Source: Erysipelothrix sp.
Lineage (GTDB): Bacteria > Bacillota_I > Bacilli_A > Erysipelotrichales > Erysipelotrichaceae
DNA length: 52,170 bases
Direction: 5' to 3'
NCBI GenBank assembly: GCA_018335655.1
Contig: JAGXRX010000015.1
Span: 1-52,170 of the forward strand
The notes below the pieces were generated by a model, which was given only the letters and a program-made list of their open reading frames with translations, had not been told where the DNA came from and did no database searches. This document shows, piece after piece, positions 26,938 to 36,002 of this stretch. The stretch's first letter is position 1; every line of letters begins with the position of its first letter. A program made the position numbers and the translations under genes.

Positions 26938-29169
26938 ATGAATATAAAAATTATCGATAAGCGTACACTAATTGTCCCAATTCTAGTATCAATCATAATT
27001 TTTATCTTTTTGGGACAAATTGTTTACATTGGTATTCGAGATCATTTCTATGATCGTGTTAGAGAACTCTCGATTCATCTTGCGAAAGGGTATAGTTATA
27101 GTATCCAAAACTCAATAAATTCAGAGTTTTTATTTGAGCAGCTTATTGAAGATAAGTTACTTCTAGCAAGCGAAACAACAGCAATCTATACACAAATTGA
27201 AGATAGATCATCACTTGTGTTGTATGCTCAATCTTTAAGAGTGGATGAAATTAATCTATATAATCCTCAAGGAGTCTTAGTGCTTTCAACAATGCCAGAA
27301 GGAACTCAGTGGCAAACATTTGAAGGGCATCCTATATATGACTTTATTCTTAGACCAGATCGCACAATGATAGAAAATATTCGAGCCAATTATGTGACTG
27401 GAATTGAATATAAATATGGATATTATAAACTCGAAAATGGTAACATCATTCAAATAGGATTACTTGCAAGTAAGATTAATGAGCTTATTGGAGTGCTAAC
27501 TACTGATCATGCATTGAAAGATATTTTAGATAGTAACTCTTCGATTGCTTTAGCTTGTTATGCACAACCAGAGCAAAATGAGCTTAGTTGTCTAGGGGAT
27601 GATCTAGGAGTAAACAACTACGAAAATCTTATTAAAGAGAATTACATAAATCAATCCGAAGTTATAGGATTAGTATCTACAGTTGATTCATCATTATATG
27701 AATTGTATGTGCCAATAATGATTGATCAAAACAATGTTGGAACACTCATTCTTTATCATGAAATGGACGAGCAAAACGAAGCATTAGTTCAATTACTATA
27801 TGTTGGTTTTTCTGTCCTTGCAATTATGTACTTTCTTTTAGCATATGCTTATATTGTTCATTTCAATAAAAATAAACAACTAAGCGAAGTTGCATACATT
27901 GATGATTTGACACAACTTCCTAATGATCTTTACTTACAGAAGACATTTGAGCAGTTCAAAGAAAAAACAGATCAAGAAAAATCTCTAATTATGCTCAATA
28001 TTGATGAATTCAGAACAATTAATGTTACGTATGGGTACCATCATGGAAATCAGATACTTGTTGAAACAGCGAATCGATTAAAAAAGGTTTTAGAGCATTC
28101 ACAAACTTTATTTCGTTGGGAAGGTGATCGTTTTGTCTTCTTAATTGAATCTGATCATCAAACAGATCAATTTGAATTTGCCAACAAAATACTCCAACAA
28201 TTCAAACAAGCATTTGATATCGATGATATTAAGAAAGTGATTCGCGTTAAGTTAGGGATTGTCCCTCTTGAAAAGTCAATTTCCTCACTCCAACAAGCCA
28301 TCCAAAAAGCAATGATCACATTAGAATATGAAAGATTAGTAGATAAAGATATCTTCGTATTTAATGAAGATATCGCCTCAGCAATGATACGTGAAACTAA
28401 CATTGTGAAAGAGCTTCAAGATATTATTGAAGGTAATAATCAAGAACGTCTATCATTAGTCTTCCAACCTCAACTTGATTTGAAAACAAACAAGATTACT
28501 GGATTAGAAGCATTGTCTCGATTAAATTCAGACCAGTATGGATCAATTAATCCTGCTGAATTTATTGATATTGCTGAAAAGCATTATTTAATCTATGACT
28601 TAGGTAAAGTAGTTTTCAACAAAGCCATAACAACGATTAATGAGTTAATATCATTAGGATACAAAGATATTCGCGTTGCGGTGAATGTTTCGGGAATACA
28701 ATTACTCCATGATCAATTTGTAAATGATTTACTTATCCTACTCAAGAAATATAAACTATCAGGTAAACACATTGAAATTGAGATTACCGAATCGATACTC
28801 ATGAATGATATGCAACGTATCAATAGAACGTTAGAACAATTACGTGCTCATGAAATTAGTATATCAATTGATGATTTTGGTACAGGTTATTCCTCATTCT
28901 TCACCATTAGTGAACTGCATGTGGATAGTATAAAAATTAATCGTAGTTTCGTAAGACAGATTTATACACAGATGGATGAGCAAAAAATGATTGCCCGGGA
29001 AATTATTCAGTTAGCTCACAAATTAGGACTTAGAATAGTTGCTGAGGAAGTTGAACATGATAAGGAATATCAATATTTATTAAAACATCAATGTGACTGC
29101 ATACAAGGTTACTATTTCTGTAGACCTCTTCAATCTCATGATTTATATAAGTTCTTAGGAAATAGGTAG
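26938..29169 (+). CDS. Membrane sensor with degenerate GGDEF and intact EAL domain
   Basis: This 743-residue protein has a membrane helix at about residues 12-32, an outside sensor region (about 33-280), a second helix (about 285-305), then GGDEF and EAL domains. The GGDEF signature is replaced by WEGDRF, so cyclase activity is unlikely. The EAL domain keeps GLEALSRL, AVNVSG, EIEITES, SIDDFGTGYSS, KINRSF and IQGYYF, so c-di-GMP phosphodiesterase activity is predicted. The ribosome site AAGGGG is about 12 nt upstream, a little far. Confidence 0.9.
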   Translation: MNIKIIDKRTLIVPILVSIIIFIFLGQIVYIGIRDHFYDRVRELSIHLAKGYSYSIQNSINSEFLFEQLIEDKLLLASETTAIYTQIEDRSSLVLYAQSLRVDEINLYNPQGVLVLSTMPEGTQWQTFEGHPIYDFILRPDRTMIENIRANYVTGIEYKYGYYKLENGNIIQIGLLASKINELIGVLTTDHALKDILDSNSSIALACYAQPEQNELSCLGDDLGVNNYENLIKENYINQSEVIGLVSTVDSSLYELYVPIMIDQNNVGTLILYHEMDEQNEALVQLLYVGFSVLAIMYFLLAYAYIVHFNKNKQLSEVAYIDDLTQLPNDLYLQKTFEQFKEKTDQEKSLIMLNIDEFRTINVTYGYHHGNQILVETANRLKKVLEHSQTLFRWEGDRFVFLIESDHQTDQFEFANKILQQFKQAFDIDDIKKVIRVKLGIVPLEKSISSLQQAIQKAMITLEYERLVDKDIFVFNEDIASAMIRETNIVKELQDIIEGNNQERLSLVFQPQLDLKTNKITGLEALSRLNSDQYGSINPAEFIDIAEKHYLIYDLGKVVFNKAITTINELISLGYKDIRVAVNVSGIQLLHDQFVNDLLILLKKYKLSGKHIEIEITESILMNDMQRINRTLEQLRAHEISISIDDFGTGYSSFFTISELHVDSIKINRSFVRQIYTQMDEQKMIAREIIQLAHKLGLRIVAEEVEHDKEYQYLLKHQCDCIQGYYFCRPLQSHDLYKFLGNR

Positions 29170-29182
29170 ATAATAGAATTTT

Positions 29183-29228
29183 TCCAAACAAAAAGAGCTA
29201 GATTCATCGTAATGAGAGTCTAGCTCTT
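29183..29228 (-). terminator. sortase operon terminator
   Basis: AAGAGCTAGA and TCTAGCTCTT form a 10-bp stem with an inner small hairpin. On the minus strand it is followed by TTTTTGTTT, about 47 nt after the sortase stop codon. Confidence 0.8.
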
Positions 29229-29274
29229 AAACATGAAGTCATAAAGATTACTGCTAATTACGTAAGCAATATAA

Positions 29275-29928
29275 TCAATCATCTATCATTTCAGCAATAA
29301 TAATATAACGTTTAGGAGCAGCTCCTATCCAGTTGAACGGATAACATGTAACTAATGTTAAAGTAGCCTTTTCAGTGGAAACAATAACCGTTTCATCATC
29401 ACTGTCTACGATTCTAAACTTAACAATCTTATAAGTAAAGACTCCATGTTTTGATTCAATAATAATAAGATCATCGATAACAAGTTTGCCAACATTTTTA
29501 AAAGTAGTCCCACGATGTCCAGCAATAACACTGTTATCCATCCAACCAGGTAAAACACTAGTAACAACGTGACCAACTCCTTTAGAGAGTTGATCTTCAG
29601 TTGTTCCTTCGTAAATCGGTAAAATACGATTTAAAGCGGGAATTGTTAGGGTACCTAGATGATCCCCTAATTGACGGATAATTTTACGAGTATCGACAGT
29701 ATCGTTTTGCTTTTGATTAACTATCGATGAGCCAGTATATGCGTCTTCAATGCTGTTTGGATAAGCAGCAAGTGTTGCGGTTATATCAAGAGGAATATCA
29801 AAACGAGATTGTTTACTAATACTCATTAGAGACCAAATGATGAGACCTAAACCAATGATTGTAATAATGGGGAAAATTCGGTTAGGTTTTATTGATTTGC
29901 TTTTTTTAACTACAACAAGCTTATTCAT
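29275..29928 (-). CDS. Class D-type sortase
   Basis: This 217-residue transpeptidase has one N-terminal membrane anchor (FPIITIIGLGLIIWSLMSI, about 19-37) and a sortase barrel with His138 in IAGHRGT, catalytic Cys195 in TLVTCYPF and Arg207. The TLVTC form fits class D sortases. It cuts a sorting signal between T and the next residue and joins the protein to peptidoglycan. It overlaps the preceding DUF3494 gene by 8 nt, and that protein carries LPNTA, the signal known for class D enzymes. Stop codon is TGA. Confidence 0.93.
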   Translation of the reverse strand: MNKLVVVKKSKSIKPNRIFPIITIIGLGLIIWSLMSISKQSRFDIPLDITATLAAYPNSIEDAYTGSSIVNQKQNDTVDTRKIIRQLGDHLGTLTIPALNRILPIYEGTTEDQLSKGVGHVVTSVLPGWMDNSVIAGHRGTTFKNVGKLVIDDLIIIESKHGVFTYKIVKFRIVDSDDETVIVSTEKATLTLVTCYPFNWIGAAPKRYIIIAEMIDD

Positions 29929-30775
29929 CTTTCTTTTTAAGAATCAAACCAGCAACTCCTGCAATCACTAATACTCCACCCATTAGAATAATAAACTCTA
30001 AAGGTGATGCAGTATTTGGAAGTGGTGAAGGTGTGGTAGTTTCATTACAAAGATTATTGGTGATTGTGTTTGAATCAAGGGTCACTGCGCCATCTCTAGC
30101 TAGTAATGAACCATGAACAATAGCACCTGTGGTTGCGGTAATGGATTCTAGAGCGAGGATATGTCCACCTAAATGTGAATTAGTACCTAAAGTAGCAGAA
30201 CTACCTACTTGCCAAAAAATGTTGCAATAATCGGCACCATTGATTAGTTGTACCATACTATTATTGGCAGTAACAAGTGTAGATTCCATTTGAAAGATAA
30301 ACACTGAGGTAGAATCGTTTTTACCATCAAGAATTAACGTTCCAGTTATGCCAAACGTTCCAGCAGTTGAAGTATAGACTCCAGCTACTAATGTGGTATT
30401 ACCAAGCTCTGTTGGAATGACTGTTGAAGGAGTTCGTCCAGCGGCATCGAGGTAAGCTGCAGTGAGAGCAGTTTGTGCAATACTCACTTGAGATTCACTT
30501 GCGTGGTATCTCGTTCCACCTGTCATGGATATTAAAGTAACTTCGGTCAAAGATGTACCTGGATACACACCGACATTATTGCCTGCGGTTCCTTTCAATA
30601 CAGTAGGACCTGTACTAGTTACAGCAGATCCACCGAGAACTGCAAAGCTTGTAGCATCACCTAAGTCAATGTTTGTTGTGTAAGCAGCCATAATTGGAGT
30701 GAGTAGTGTATAAGACACTAACAGTGTAAGCACTGTTTTAATCACCATAGTAATCTTGCTTTTTGATTTTTTCAT
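29921..30775 (-). CDS. DUF3494 (ice-binding-like) cell-wall protein with LPNTA sorting signal
   Basis: This 284-residue protein has a signal peptide ending near PIMAA (about residue 31), then a DUF3494 domain from SFAVLGGSAVTSTG to about residue 235. The domain shows the characteristic VYPGTSLTEV, the LVAGVYTSTAGTFGITGTLILDG stretch, and VFIFQMESTLVT. C-terminal LPNTA (about 252-256), a hydrophobic segment and KKKDE form a complete wall-sorting signal. DUF3494 is the beta-solenoid of ice-binding proteins, and it also occurs in adhesins of non-polar bacteria. It is cotranscribed with its sortase. RBS AAAGG is 10 nt upstream. Confidence 0.92.
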   Translation of the reverse strand: MKKSKSKITMVIKTVLTLLVSYTLLTPIMAAYTTNIDLGDATSFAVLGGSAVTSTGPTVLKGTAGNNVGVYPGTSLTEVTLISMTGGTRYHASESQVSIAQTALTAAYLDAAGRTPSTVIPTELGNTTLVAGVYTSTAGTFGITGTLILDGKNDSTSVFIFQMESTLVTANNSMVQLINGADYCNIFWQVGSSATLGTNSHLGGHILALESITATTGAIVHGSLLARDGAVTLDSNTITNNLCNETTTPSPLPNTASPLEFIILMGGVLVIAGVAGLILKKKDE

Positions 30776-31552
30776 AAGTATGGCCTTTCGGTTGAAATCA
30801 GTTTGATTTCAAAATTGTAAGCAGACTAAGCGAATCTCTACGGAGCAAATCAAAATTTTTCCAGAATTCTTGCTGCAAATTAGTGCACACACTGATATGG
30901 ACTTACTGCCTCCATAATGCAATCCATTATCTATGTGTTAAGACTATCTTATTTAATGTGAACACTTGCTAATTCAAAAGAATTAAAGAGTTGCAAAAAC
31001 GATTACTTTCGTAACCATAACCCAATGAAATTATATGTCGAAATCAATTGACTCATCTGACGTATGTTAATCAAGACAGTCTATAACATATTCATCATAT
31101 ACCCTTTATTTCTAATAGTCAAATTACTGAAAAAGTGGTTTTTGTTAATCAAGTGTTAATCAAATCAATATAAAAAAGCAGTTAAGATCTAATAATGCTT
31201 TGAAAAATTCCAAGGGATGAAAAGACACAAAAATATTAGAAATTTGAAATCGATAACTAATGTATTCATTCGTAGAATTCTATAAAAAATCAAATATTTA
31301 ACTTGCATAAAAGTATAGTCAATATTGAGTTTGATATGCTAGATACCTACACTTTATGATTGCTACCATGCTCTATGAAACCCATAATTAAAACGTGTCG
31401 ACAATTCTACATAATTCAGTTGTGTGCATTATCTTGTAAATAGGCGTATACTGAAGTTAGGTTAAAACTCTATTCTTTTCCAACTAAGTCTAGAGCTAAG
31501 GGTATTATACATTACAAATAATAAACACTGTTTGTAAAAAGGAGATTTCATC
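30776..31552. other. 777-nt intergenic region, divergent promoters, no gene seen
   Basis: Near the minus-strand gene lies a hairpin (TGAAATCA-AAC-TGATTTCA at 30794-30812) directly before its ribosome site. Further out (about 30820-30960) are short inverted repeats such as ATGGA/TCCAT, suggesting a long structured leader for the DUF3494-sortase operon. No known riboswitch core was recognised. The right part (31000-31500) is very AT-rich; TGCATT-16-TATACT at about 31427-31454 could serve the CsbD gene. Confidence 0.4.
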
Positions 31553-31756
31553 ATGGAAAAATTTAATAAAAACGTGCAGATTAAAAGCGACAAATTAGCA
31601 GGCAAAACCAAAGAGGTTATTGGCAAAGTTACAAATAATAAAGAATTAGAAATTAAAGGTAAAGTACAGTCAACAATGGCTGACATTGACCAAAAGGCAA
31701 CAGACTTAAAAAATGATGCATCTAAGAAAATGAAAGACATGAAGAATCATAGATAA
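31553..31756 (+). CDS. CsbD-family stress protein
   Basis: This 67-residue, charged, helical protein has the CsbD pattern: IKSDKLAGKTKEVIGKVTNNKELEIKGKVQ. CsbD-like proteins are induced by general stress in Bacillus and many other bacteria; molecular function is unknown. A strong AAAAAGGAG ribosome site precedes the ATG. It is the first of three small stress or membrane genes in a row. Confidence 0.88.
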   Translation: MEKFNKNVQIKSDKLAGKTKEVIGKVTNNKELEIKGKVQSTMADIDQKATDLKNDASKKMKDMKNHR

Positions 31757-31812
31757 AGGGATATAAGTATTGTAGTTTTTAAAGTTTGATTTCAAAGAGA
31801 GGTAATATATAT

Positions 31813-31959
31813 ATGTTAAGAACAATAGTAATTATTCTAGCCATACTATGGATTCTAGGACTAATAACATCAGTTGGAGGACCGATTATTCACTTATTAT
31901 TAGTGATAGCTGTCGTAATTGTAGTTATAAACTTAGTCCAAGGAAAGAGAATATTTTAA
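31813..31959 (+). CDS. lmo0937-family small membrane protein
   Basis: This 48-residue protein, MLRTIVIILAILWILGLIT and onwards, has two hydrophobic helices separated by SVGGPIIH and ends in GKRIF. The pattern is that of the widespread lmo0937 family (DUF5670) of small membrane proteins. AGAGGT lies about 8 nt upstream. It follows CsbD by 56 nt and is probably cotranscribed. Confidence 0.8.
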   Translation: MLRTIVIILAILWILGLITSVGGPIIHLLLVIAVVIVVINLVQGKRIF

Positions 31960-32046
31960 AGAAGACACCATATTCTATATTCAACTTATTCAAAATAGTT
32001 GGAGAAATAATTCATAATTACATTTTGAATTAGAAAGGAGACGAAT

Positions 32047-32121
32047 ATGAACCGAGGAATGGGATTACTAGGTACAGTATTAGTAATTTTATTGATACTT
32101 TGGCTTTTAAATGTTATTTAA
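32047..32121 (+). CDS. 24-residue hydrophobic peptide
   Basis: MNRGMGLLGTVLVILLILWL plus LNVI is a single membrane helix with a short polar start. The excellent ribosome site GAAAGGAGACGAAT at the right distance, and its place after two other stress-type small genes, argue that it is translated. It resembles the small G-rich-then-hydrophobic peptides often seen beside lmo0937-like genes. Function is unknown. Confidence 0.6.
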   Translation: MNRGMGLLGTVLVILLILWLLNVI

Positions 32122-32180
32122 TTAAGCAATTGATTTAAGTATATTTTTATTTTCTAGCAAACTTGCTAGTGAAGTAATCA

Positions 32181-32235
32181 AACCTTATTTGCGGAATTTA
32201 ACCTACCTTGTTCCACAAAATAAGGTTTTCTTATT
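32181..32235 (+). terminator. possible terminator after the small stress genes
   Basis: AACCTTATTT (32181-32190) pairs with AAATAAGGTT (32218-32227), with a 27-nt loop, followed by TTCTTATTT. A perfect small hairpin, CTAGCAA-AC-TTGCTAG, lies upstream at 32154-32169. Confidence 0.5.
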
Positions 32236-32333
32236 TCATATGCAATCTAGGTTCTCTATATAAAATGATGTTAAACAACTATCGTTAATGACTAAAGAAT
32301 ATAATAACTCATTGTCATGATCATGATATAAGT

Positions 32334-32371
32334 AAAACAACCCACAATATAAGTGGGTTGTTTTACTATTT
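32334..32371. terminator. bidirectional terminator
   Basis: AAAACAACCCAC-AATATAA-GTGGGTTGTTTT is a perfect 12-bp hairpin, with T-rich flanks on both strands. It separates the small stress genes from the convergent GGDEF/EAL gene. The rest of 32122-32510 shows no gene. Confidence 0.75.
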
Positions 32372-32510
32372 AGAAATATTTACAAAAGTGTTTAGACATT
32401 CATTCATCTCTTTCAATAACACCAATATATCTTTATACAATCTAAGCAGAATATTGATCTCTTAATTGGTGAGTATGATAACTAGAATAATTAGAATGTT
32501 TGATAGGATA

Positions 32511-34898
32511 TTACTTTTTTCTTTTCAGATACTTTTGCTCAATTAAAATAGGCTCAACAGGTTTGCTAAATAAGTAACCTTGTATTTGATCACAACTATA
32601 TTGACTCAATAGTTCATATTGTTCTTGAAACTCAACTCCTTCTGCCACAATAGGTATTCCAAGTTCGTGAACTATATCAATAATACTTTCTATTATTTTA
32701 TGGTGATCTTCATTTAAGTATTTATCAATAATCGTTTTATCGAGTTTAATTTTGTCAAAAGGGATATGAGTTAAATAATTCAAAGAAGAATAACCTGAAC
32801 CAAAATCATCTAAAGAAACTCTAATACCGATTTCACGATACTTCGATAAATATTCTAGGACCGTGTCCTTATTATTAATCAAGACTTCTTCTGTGATTTC
32901 TAGTTCTAAATAATGTGAATCTATCCCAAATTGCTCAAGTCTAGATGTAATGAAATCGAACAAACTATCAAGAACAAAAAGTCTTGGAGATATATTGATA
33001 GAAACTGGAACTAAATCAAATCCTAACTTCTTCCAAAGAACTAATTGATTCAGTACCTGATCAATGACATTAAAAGTTATCTTTCCTATTAAGCCTCTAG
33101 TTTCAGCAATCGGAATAAATACACTTGGTAGAATCGGAATATTCTTCAATCTTATTAGTGCTTCCAAGGAAATAACCTCTTGTGATAATGTTTCAATGAT
33201 TGGTTGATATAAAAGTTGAAAATCATTAGTTTCAATTGCGATAATCAACTCCTTATAAACATATTCTTTGAACTGTATAGTCTCATTAAACCCTTCAATA
33301 TAGAAAAGATATCCGTCTTGACTTTGATTCTTTAAATGATACATAGCAATGTCTGCTTTTCTGATTAACTCATCAGCGTCTGTACCATCAACAATACTTT
33401 GTGACACACCTATGCAAAATCTCACTCGTAAAGTTTCGCTATTATGTAATATAGGCGCAGATAATCGCTCAACTAAATCATCCAATATATCTTTCAATTT
33501 CGTACCAGATGCTTTAATAATCAGAAAGAATTCATCACCTCCGAAGCGAAAACTATCAAAGATTTCTGAATATTCTAATAATCTTAAAGCGATAGTCTGA
33601 ATATACACATCACCAACATTATGACCATAGATATCATTGATATCTTTTAAACCATTCAAGTCTAACATGCAAAAAGCTAATTGCTCATCGTGAAGCGAGA
33701 TACTCCAAACAAATTCCATAAGTGCACGTCTATTCTTAATTCCTGTGACAAAGTCATAGTTTGCAGCATGGTCTAATTCAAAGTTCACGCGATTGATTTC
33801 ACTAACATGTAGATTTATGGTATCAATAGTAGAGTTAAATGACTCAACTACTCCAAGAAAAGGATCCTTTGGATCAGCTGGCAACTTGTCAATAACATCA
33901 TCATCCTTTGAAAATTTCTTAAGATTTCTTCTTAAATTTTGTAAAGGAACCAAGATTAACTGTCTTTGACTTAAAGTTAGTAATATTCCTGTAAGTATAA
34001 GCACTAAAGAAATCCGTAGTAAGTTGTTATTTAATTCATTTCTGATAGGGGATAAACTTGAACCATATGCCAAGATTCCAACTATATTATCATCCTCATA
34101 AATAGGAACAGCAACTTCGAATATCGTTTCATTTCTTTTTGGATAAAACCACTCGTATGCAACTGGCTTCCCAGCAAGTGCTATCTTATACTCTTCTTCA
34201 TCACTCCAGTCAACTCCAATATCTTCTCTATCAGTATCAGCAATTGACATAAGATTAATATCTGTAACTAAAATATAAAATACGCTACTTTTTTCAAACT
34301 CATTTTCAATTATCGTTTGTAACTCAAAATCCTTCATATCTAGCAAGTAGTTTTCTAAATAGTATCCCACCTGCACAAAAGAACCGTCTGGATCTTTAAA
34401 ATAACTGAACTTATACCATTCATCATTATCTGTCCCTTTTCGAATCTCTTCATGAAAGGATGTCAAATCACTCTGCATAAAGTTAAATATAGGATCTCCC
34501 TCTTTTGCTTGCCATCCTATGAATGTTTCAGTAGCTGAATAGATGAGTGTGCCATCTGAAGTATAGTAATATATTTCATCAATTTCAAAAATACCTCTTA
34601 AACCTTTTAGAAATTCATTATTTATTATGTTTTTATTTTTTAAGACATAAGCACCAATTTCACTTGCTCTTACATCATAGTTATCTTTTACGATTTTTGC
34701 CGCTATACGTGAAGATTCAATTTTATCCGCAAACTGTTGAGCGATTATAATGCCATCACTCATCATCTTTTCTTTTAAGATAGAATGAGAATAACTCATA
34801 CTAAAAAAGCCAAGTATTATTATTATAATGAATACAATAGCTATAGGAACCAAGAATAATTTCTGGGTATTTACTAACGACTTTGCATCGTGTTGCAT
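32511..34898 (-). CDS. Membrane sensor with intact GGDEF and EAL domains
   Basis: This 795-residue protein has a first membrane helix at about residues 13-35, an extracytoplasmic sensor of about 250 residues (probably Cache-like: IYYYTSDGTLIYSA, VAVPIYEDDNIVGILAYG), a second helix at about 290-310, a linker, then GGDEF and EAL. The cyclase signature FRFGGDEFF is intact, and the EAL domain keeps SLEALIRL, SINISP, ELEITEE, SLDDFGSGYSS and IQGYLF. It could make or degrade c-di-GMP according to the outside signal. GGAGG precedes the ATG. Confidence 0.92.
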   Translation of the reverse strand: MQHDAKSLVNTQKLFLVPIAIVFIIIIILGFFSMSYSHSILKEKMMSDGIIIAQQFADKIESSRIAAKIVKDNYDVRASEIGAYVLKNKNIINNEFLKGLRGIFEIDEIYYYTSDGTLIYSATETFIGWQAKEGDPIFNFMQSDLTSFHEEIRKGTDNDEWYKFSYFKDPDGSFVQVGYYLENYLLDMKDFELQTIIENEFEKSSVFYILVTDINLMSIADTDREDIGVDWSDEEEYKIALAGKPVAYEWFYPKRNETIFEVAVPIYEDDNIVGILAYGSSLSPIRNELNNNLLRISLVLILTGILLTLSQRQLILVPLQNLRRNLKKFSKDDDVIDKLPADPKDPFLGVVESFNSTIDTINLHVSEINRVNFELDHAANYDFVTGIKNRRALMEFVWSISLHDEQLAFCMLDLNGLKDINDIYGHNVGDVYIQTIALRLLEYSEIFDSFRFGGDEFFLIIKASGTKLKDILDDLVERLSAPILHNSETLRVRFCIGVSQSIVDGTDADELIRKADIAMYHLKNQSQDGYLFYIEGFNETIQFKEYVYKELIIAIETNDFQLLYQPIIETLSQEVISLEALIRLKNIPILPSVFIPIAETRGLIGKITFNVIDQVLNQLVLWKKLGFDLVPVSINISPRLFVLDSLFDFITSRLEQFGIDSHYLELEITEEVLINNKDTVLEYLSKYREIGIRVSLDDFGSGYSSLNYLTHIPFDKIKLDKTIIDKYLNEDHHKIIESIIDIVHELGIPIVAEGVEFQEQYELLSQYSCDQIQGYLFSKPVEPILIEQKYLKRKK

Positions 34899-34934
34899 TT
34901 CGCCTCCAGCAATACATTACTAGTGTGTAGTAGA

Positions 34935-34963
34935 ATTATATCATGGTTAATCAAATGGTTAAA
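34935..34963 (-). promoter_or_regulatory. promoter of the GGDEF/EAL gene
   Basis: On the minus strand TTTAAC, 17 nt, TATAAT, with a TG one base before the -10 (extended -10). It lies 37 nt upstream of the start codon. The rest of the interval to 35229 is AT-rich with no gene. Confidence 0.65.
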
Positions 34964-35228
34964 GTGTATAAAAGATTTAGTTTTCCTTATCAATTCAAAA
35001 GAACCTTCTAACAGTTTTTTTGGATTCTTATCTTTATAGTTACATTAGATTATATCTTTATTTGCTTAATGAAAAAATTATGGCTATTGAATCCTTTACA
35101 ATTGAAGATTTTGAATTGAAAAAAGTATAATTATTGTAAGAAATATGGATTGTCTGAGTTTAATAAACAAGTAATCACAAATAATATCACACTACAAAAG
35201 CCTTATACAATAGGGTTTTACTATGCAT

Positions 35229-35257
35229 TTGGTTAGGTGAAAAAGAAAGAATATGAT
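35229..35257 (+). promoter_or_regulatory. ccdA promoter
   Basis: TTGGTT, 17 nt, TATGAT upstream of the CcdA gene. The ribosome site AGAGG is followed by a CCTCT that can partly pair with it just before the ATG. Confidence 0.55.
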
Positions 35258-35289
35258 AATGTTTTGTTAAACAGAATAGAGGTGCCTCT

Positions 35290-35991
35290 ATGAATGAAAT
35301 CTTGTTTGCGTCAACGGTGTTTACCGCCGGAATACTTTCATTTTTATCACCATGCATCATACCTATCATTCCACTCTATCTAGCCTATTTTGCAGATGAA
35401 GATATTGGCAAGTCATCAAATGCTTTTTTGAAGCCACCAATGATTAAGGCAATATTATTCGTCTTAGGCTTATCAACAGTCTTCATCATACTGGGCTTTG
35501 GTGCAGGGGCATTAGGAAGCATATTTTATGGGGATTGGTTTCTAATCGCTTGTGGGATAGTTGTAATTCTTTTGGGGATACATCAAACTGGACTCATTCA
35601 ACTTAACTTTCTACACAAAGAAAAAAGAATCCAAGTTAAACGTTCCAAAAATCTTGACTATATTGGAGCATATGTTTTAGGTCTTACCTTTAGTTTTGGA
35701 TGGACTCCTTGTATTGGACCAGTACTTGCAGCTGTTTTAGGTTTAACAGTATCTGGAGGAAGCATACTTTATGGAGGCTTTCTAATGGCATTGTATTCAC
35801 TTGGATTAATGATTCCATTCTTGCTTGTAGCAATCTTTAGTGAACAACTATTATCTAGGATTAAAGGTGTTTATAAGTACATGGGCAAGATTAAGATTAT
35901 TGGGGGATTAATTGTTATATTCATGGGTTTCTTACTCATGACAAATCAAATTGCTTCAATAACAGCATGGTTTGTCTTTACATTTAGCTAG
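35290..35991 (+). CDS. ccdA: CcdA, membrane thiol-disulfide electron carrier
   Basis: This 233-residue protein has six predicted membrane helices and the paired cysteines of the DsbD/CcdA core: FLSPCIIPIIPLY (about residue 22) and GWTPCIGPVLAAV (about 143). CcdA moves electrons from cytoplasmic thioredoxin to outside thioredoxin-like proteins. The partner is encoded 11 nt downstream. This CcdA plus lipoprotein pair in Gram-positive bacteria usually reduces methionine sulfoxide reductases or other extracellular thiol proteins. Confidence 0.93.
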   Translation: MNEILFASTVFTAGILSFLSPCIIPIIPLYLAYFADEDIGKSSNAFLKPPMIKAILFVLGLSTVFIILGFGAGALGSIFYGDWFLIACGIVVILLGIHQTGLIQLNFLHKEKRIQVKRSKNLDYIGAYVLGLTFSFGWTPCIGPVLAAVLGLTVSGGSILYGGFLMALYSLGLMIPFLLVAIFSEQLLSRIKGVYKYMGKIKIIGGLIVIFMGFLLMTNQIASITAWFVFTFS

Positions 35992-36002
35992 GAGGTCAAC
36001 AT

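Noticed and set aside
30776-30960. c-di-GMP riboswitch in the leader of the wall-protein operon
   Set aside because: Expected because of the many c-di-GMP genes, but the conserved GEMM core could not be found.
31848-32033. 61-codon + strand frame in another phase over the lmo0937-type gene
   Set aside because: It overlaps a better gene (31813-31959) that has a ribosome site and family resemblance.
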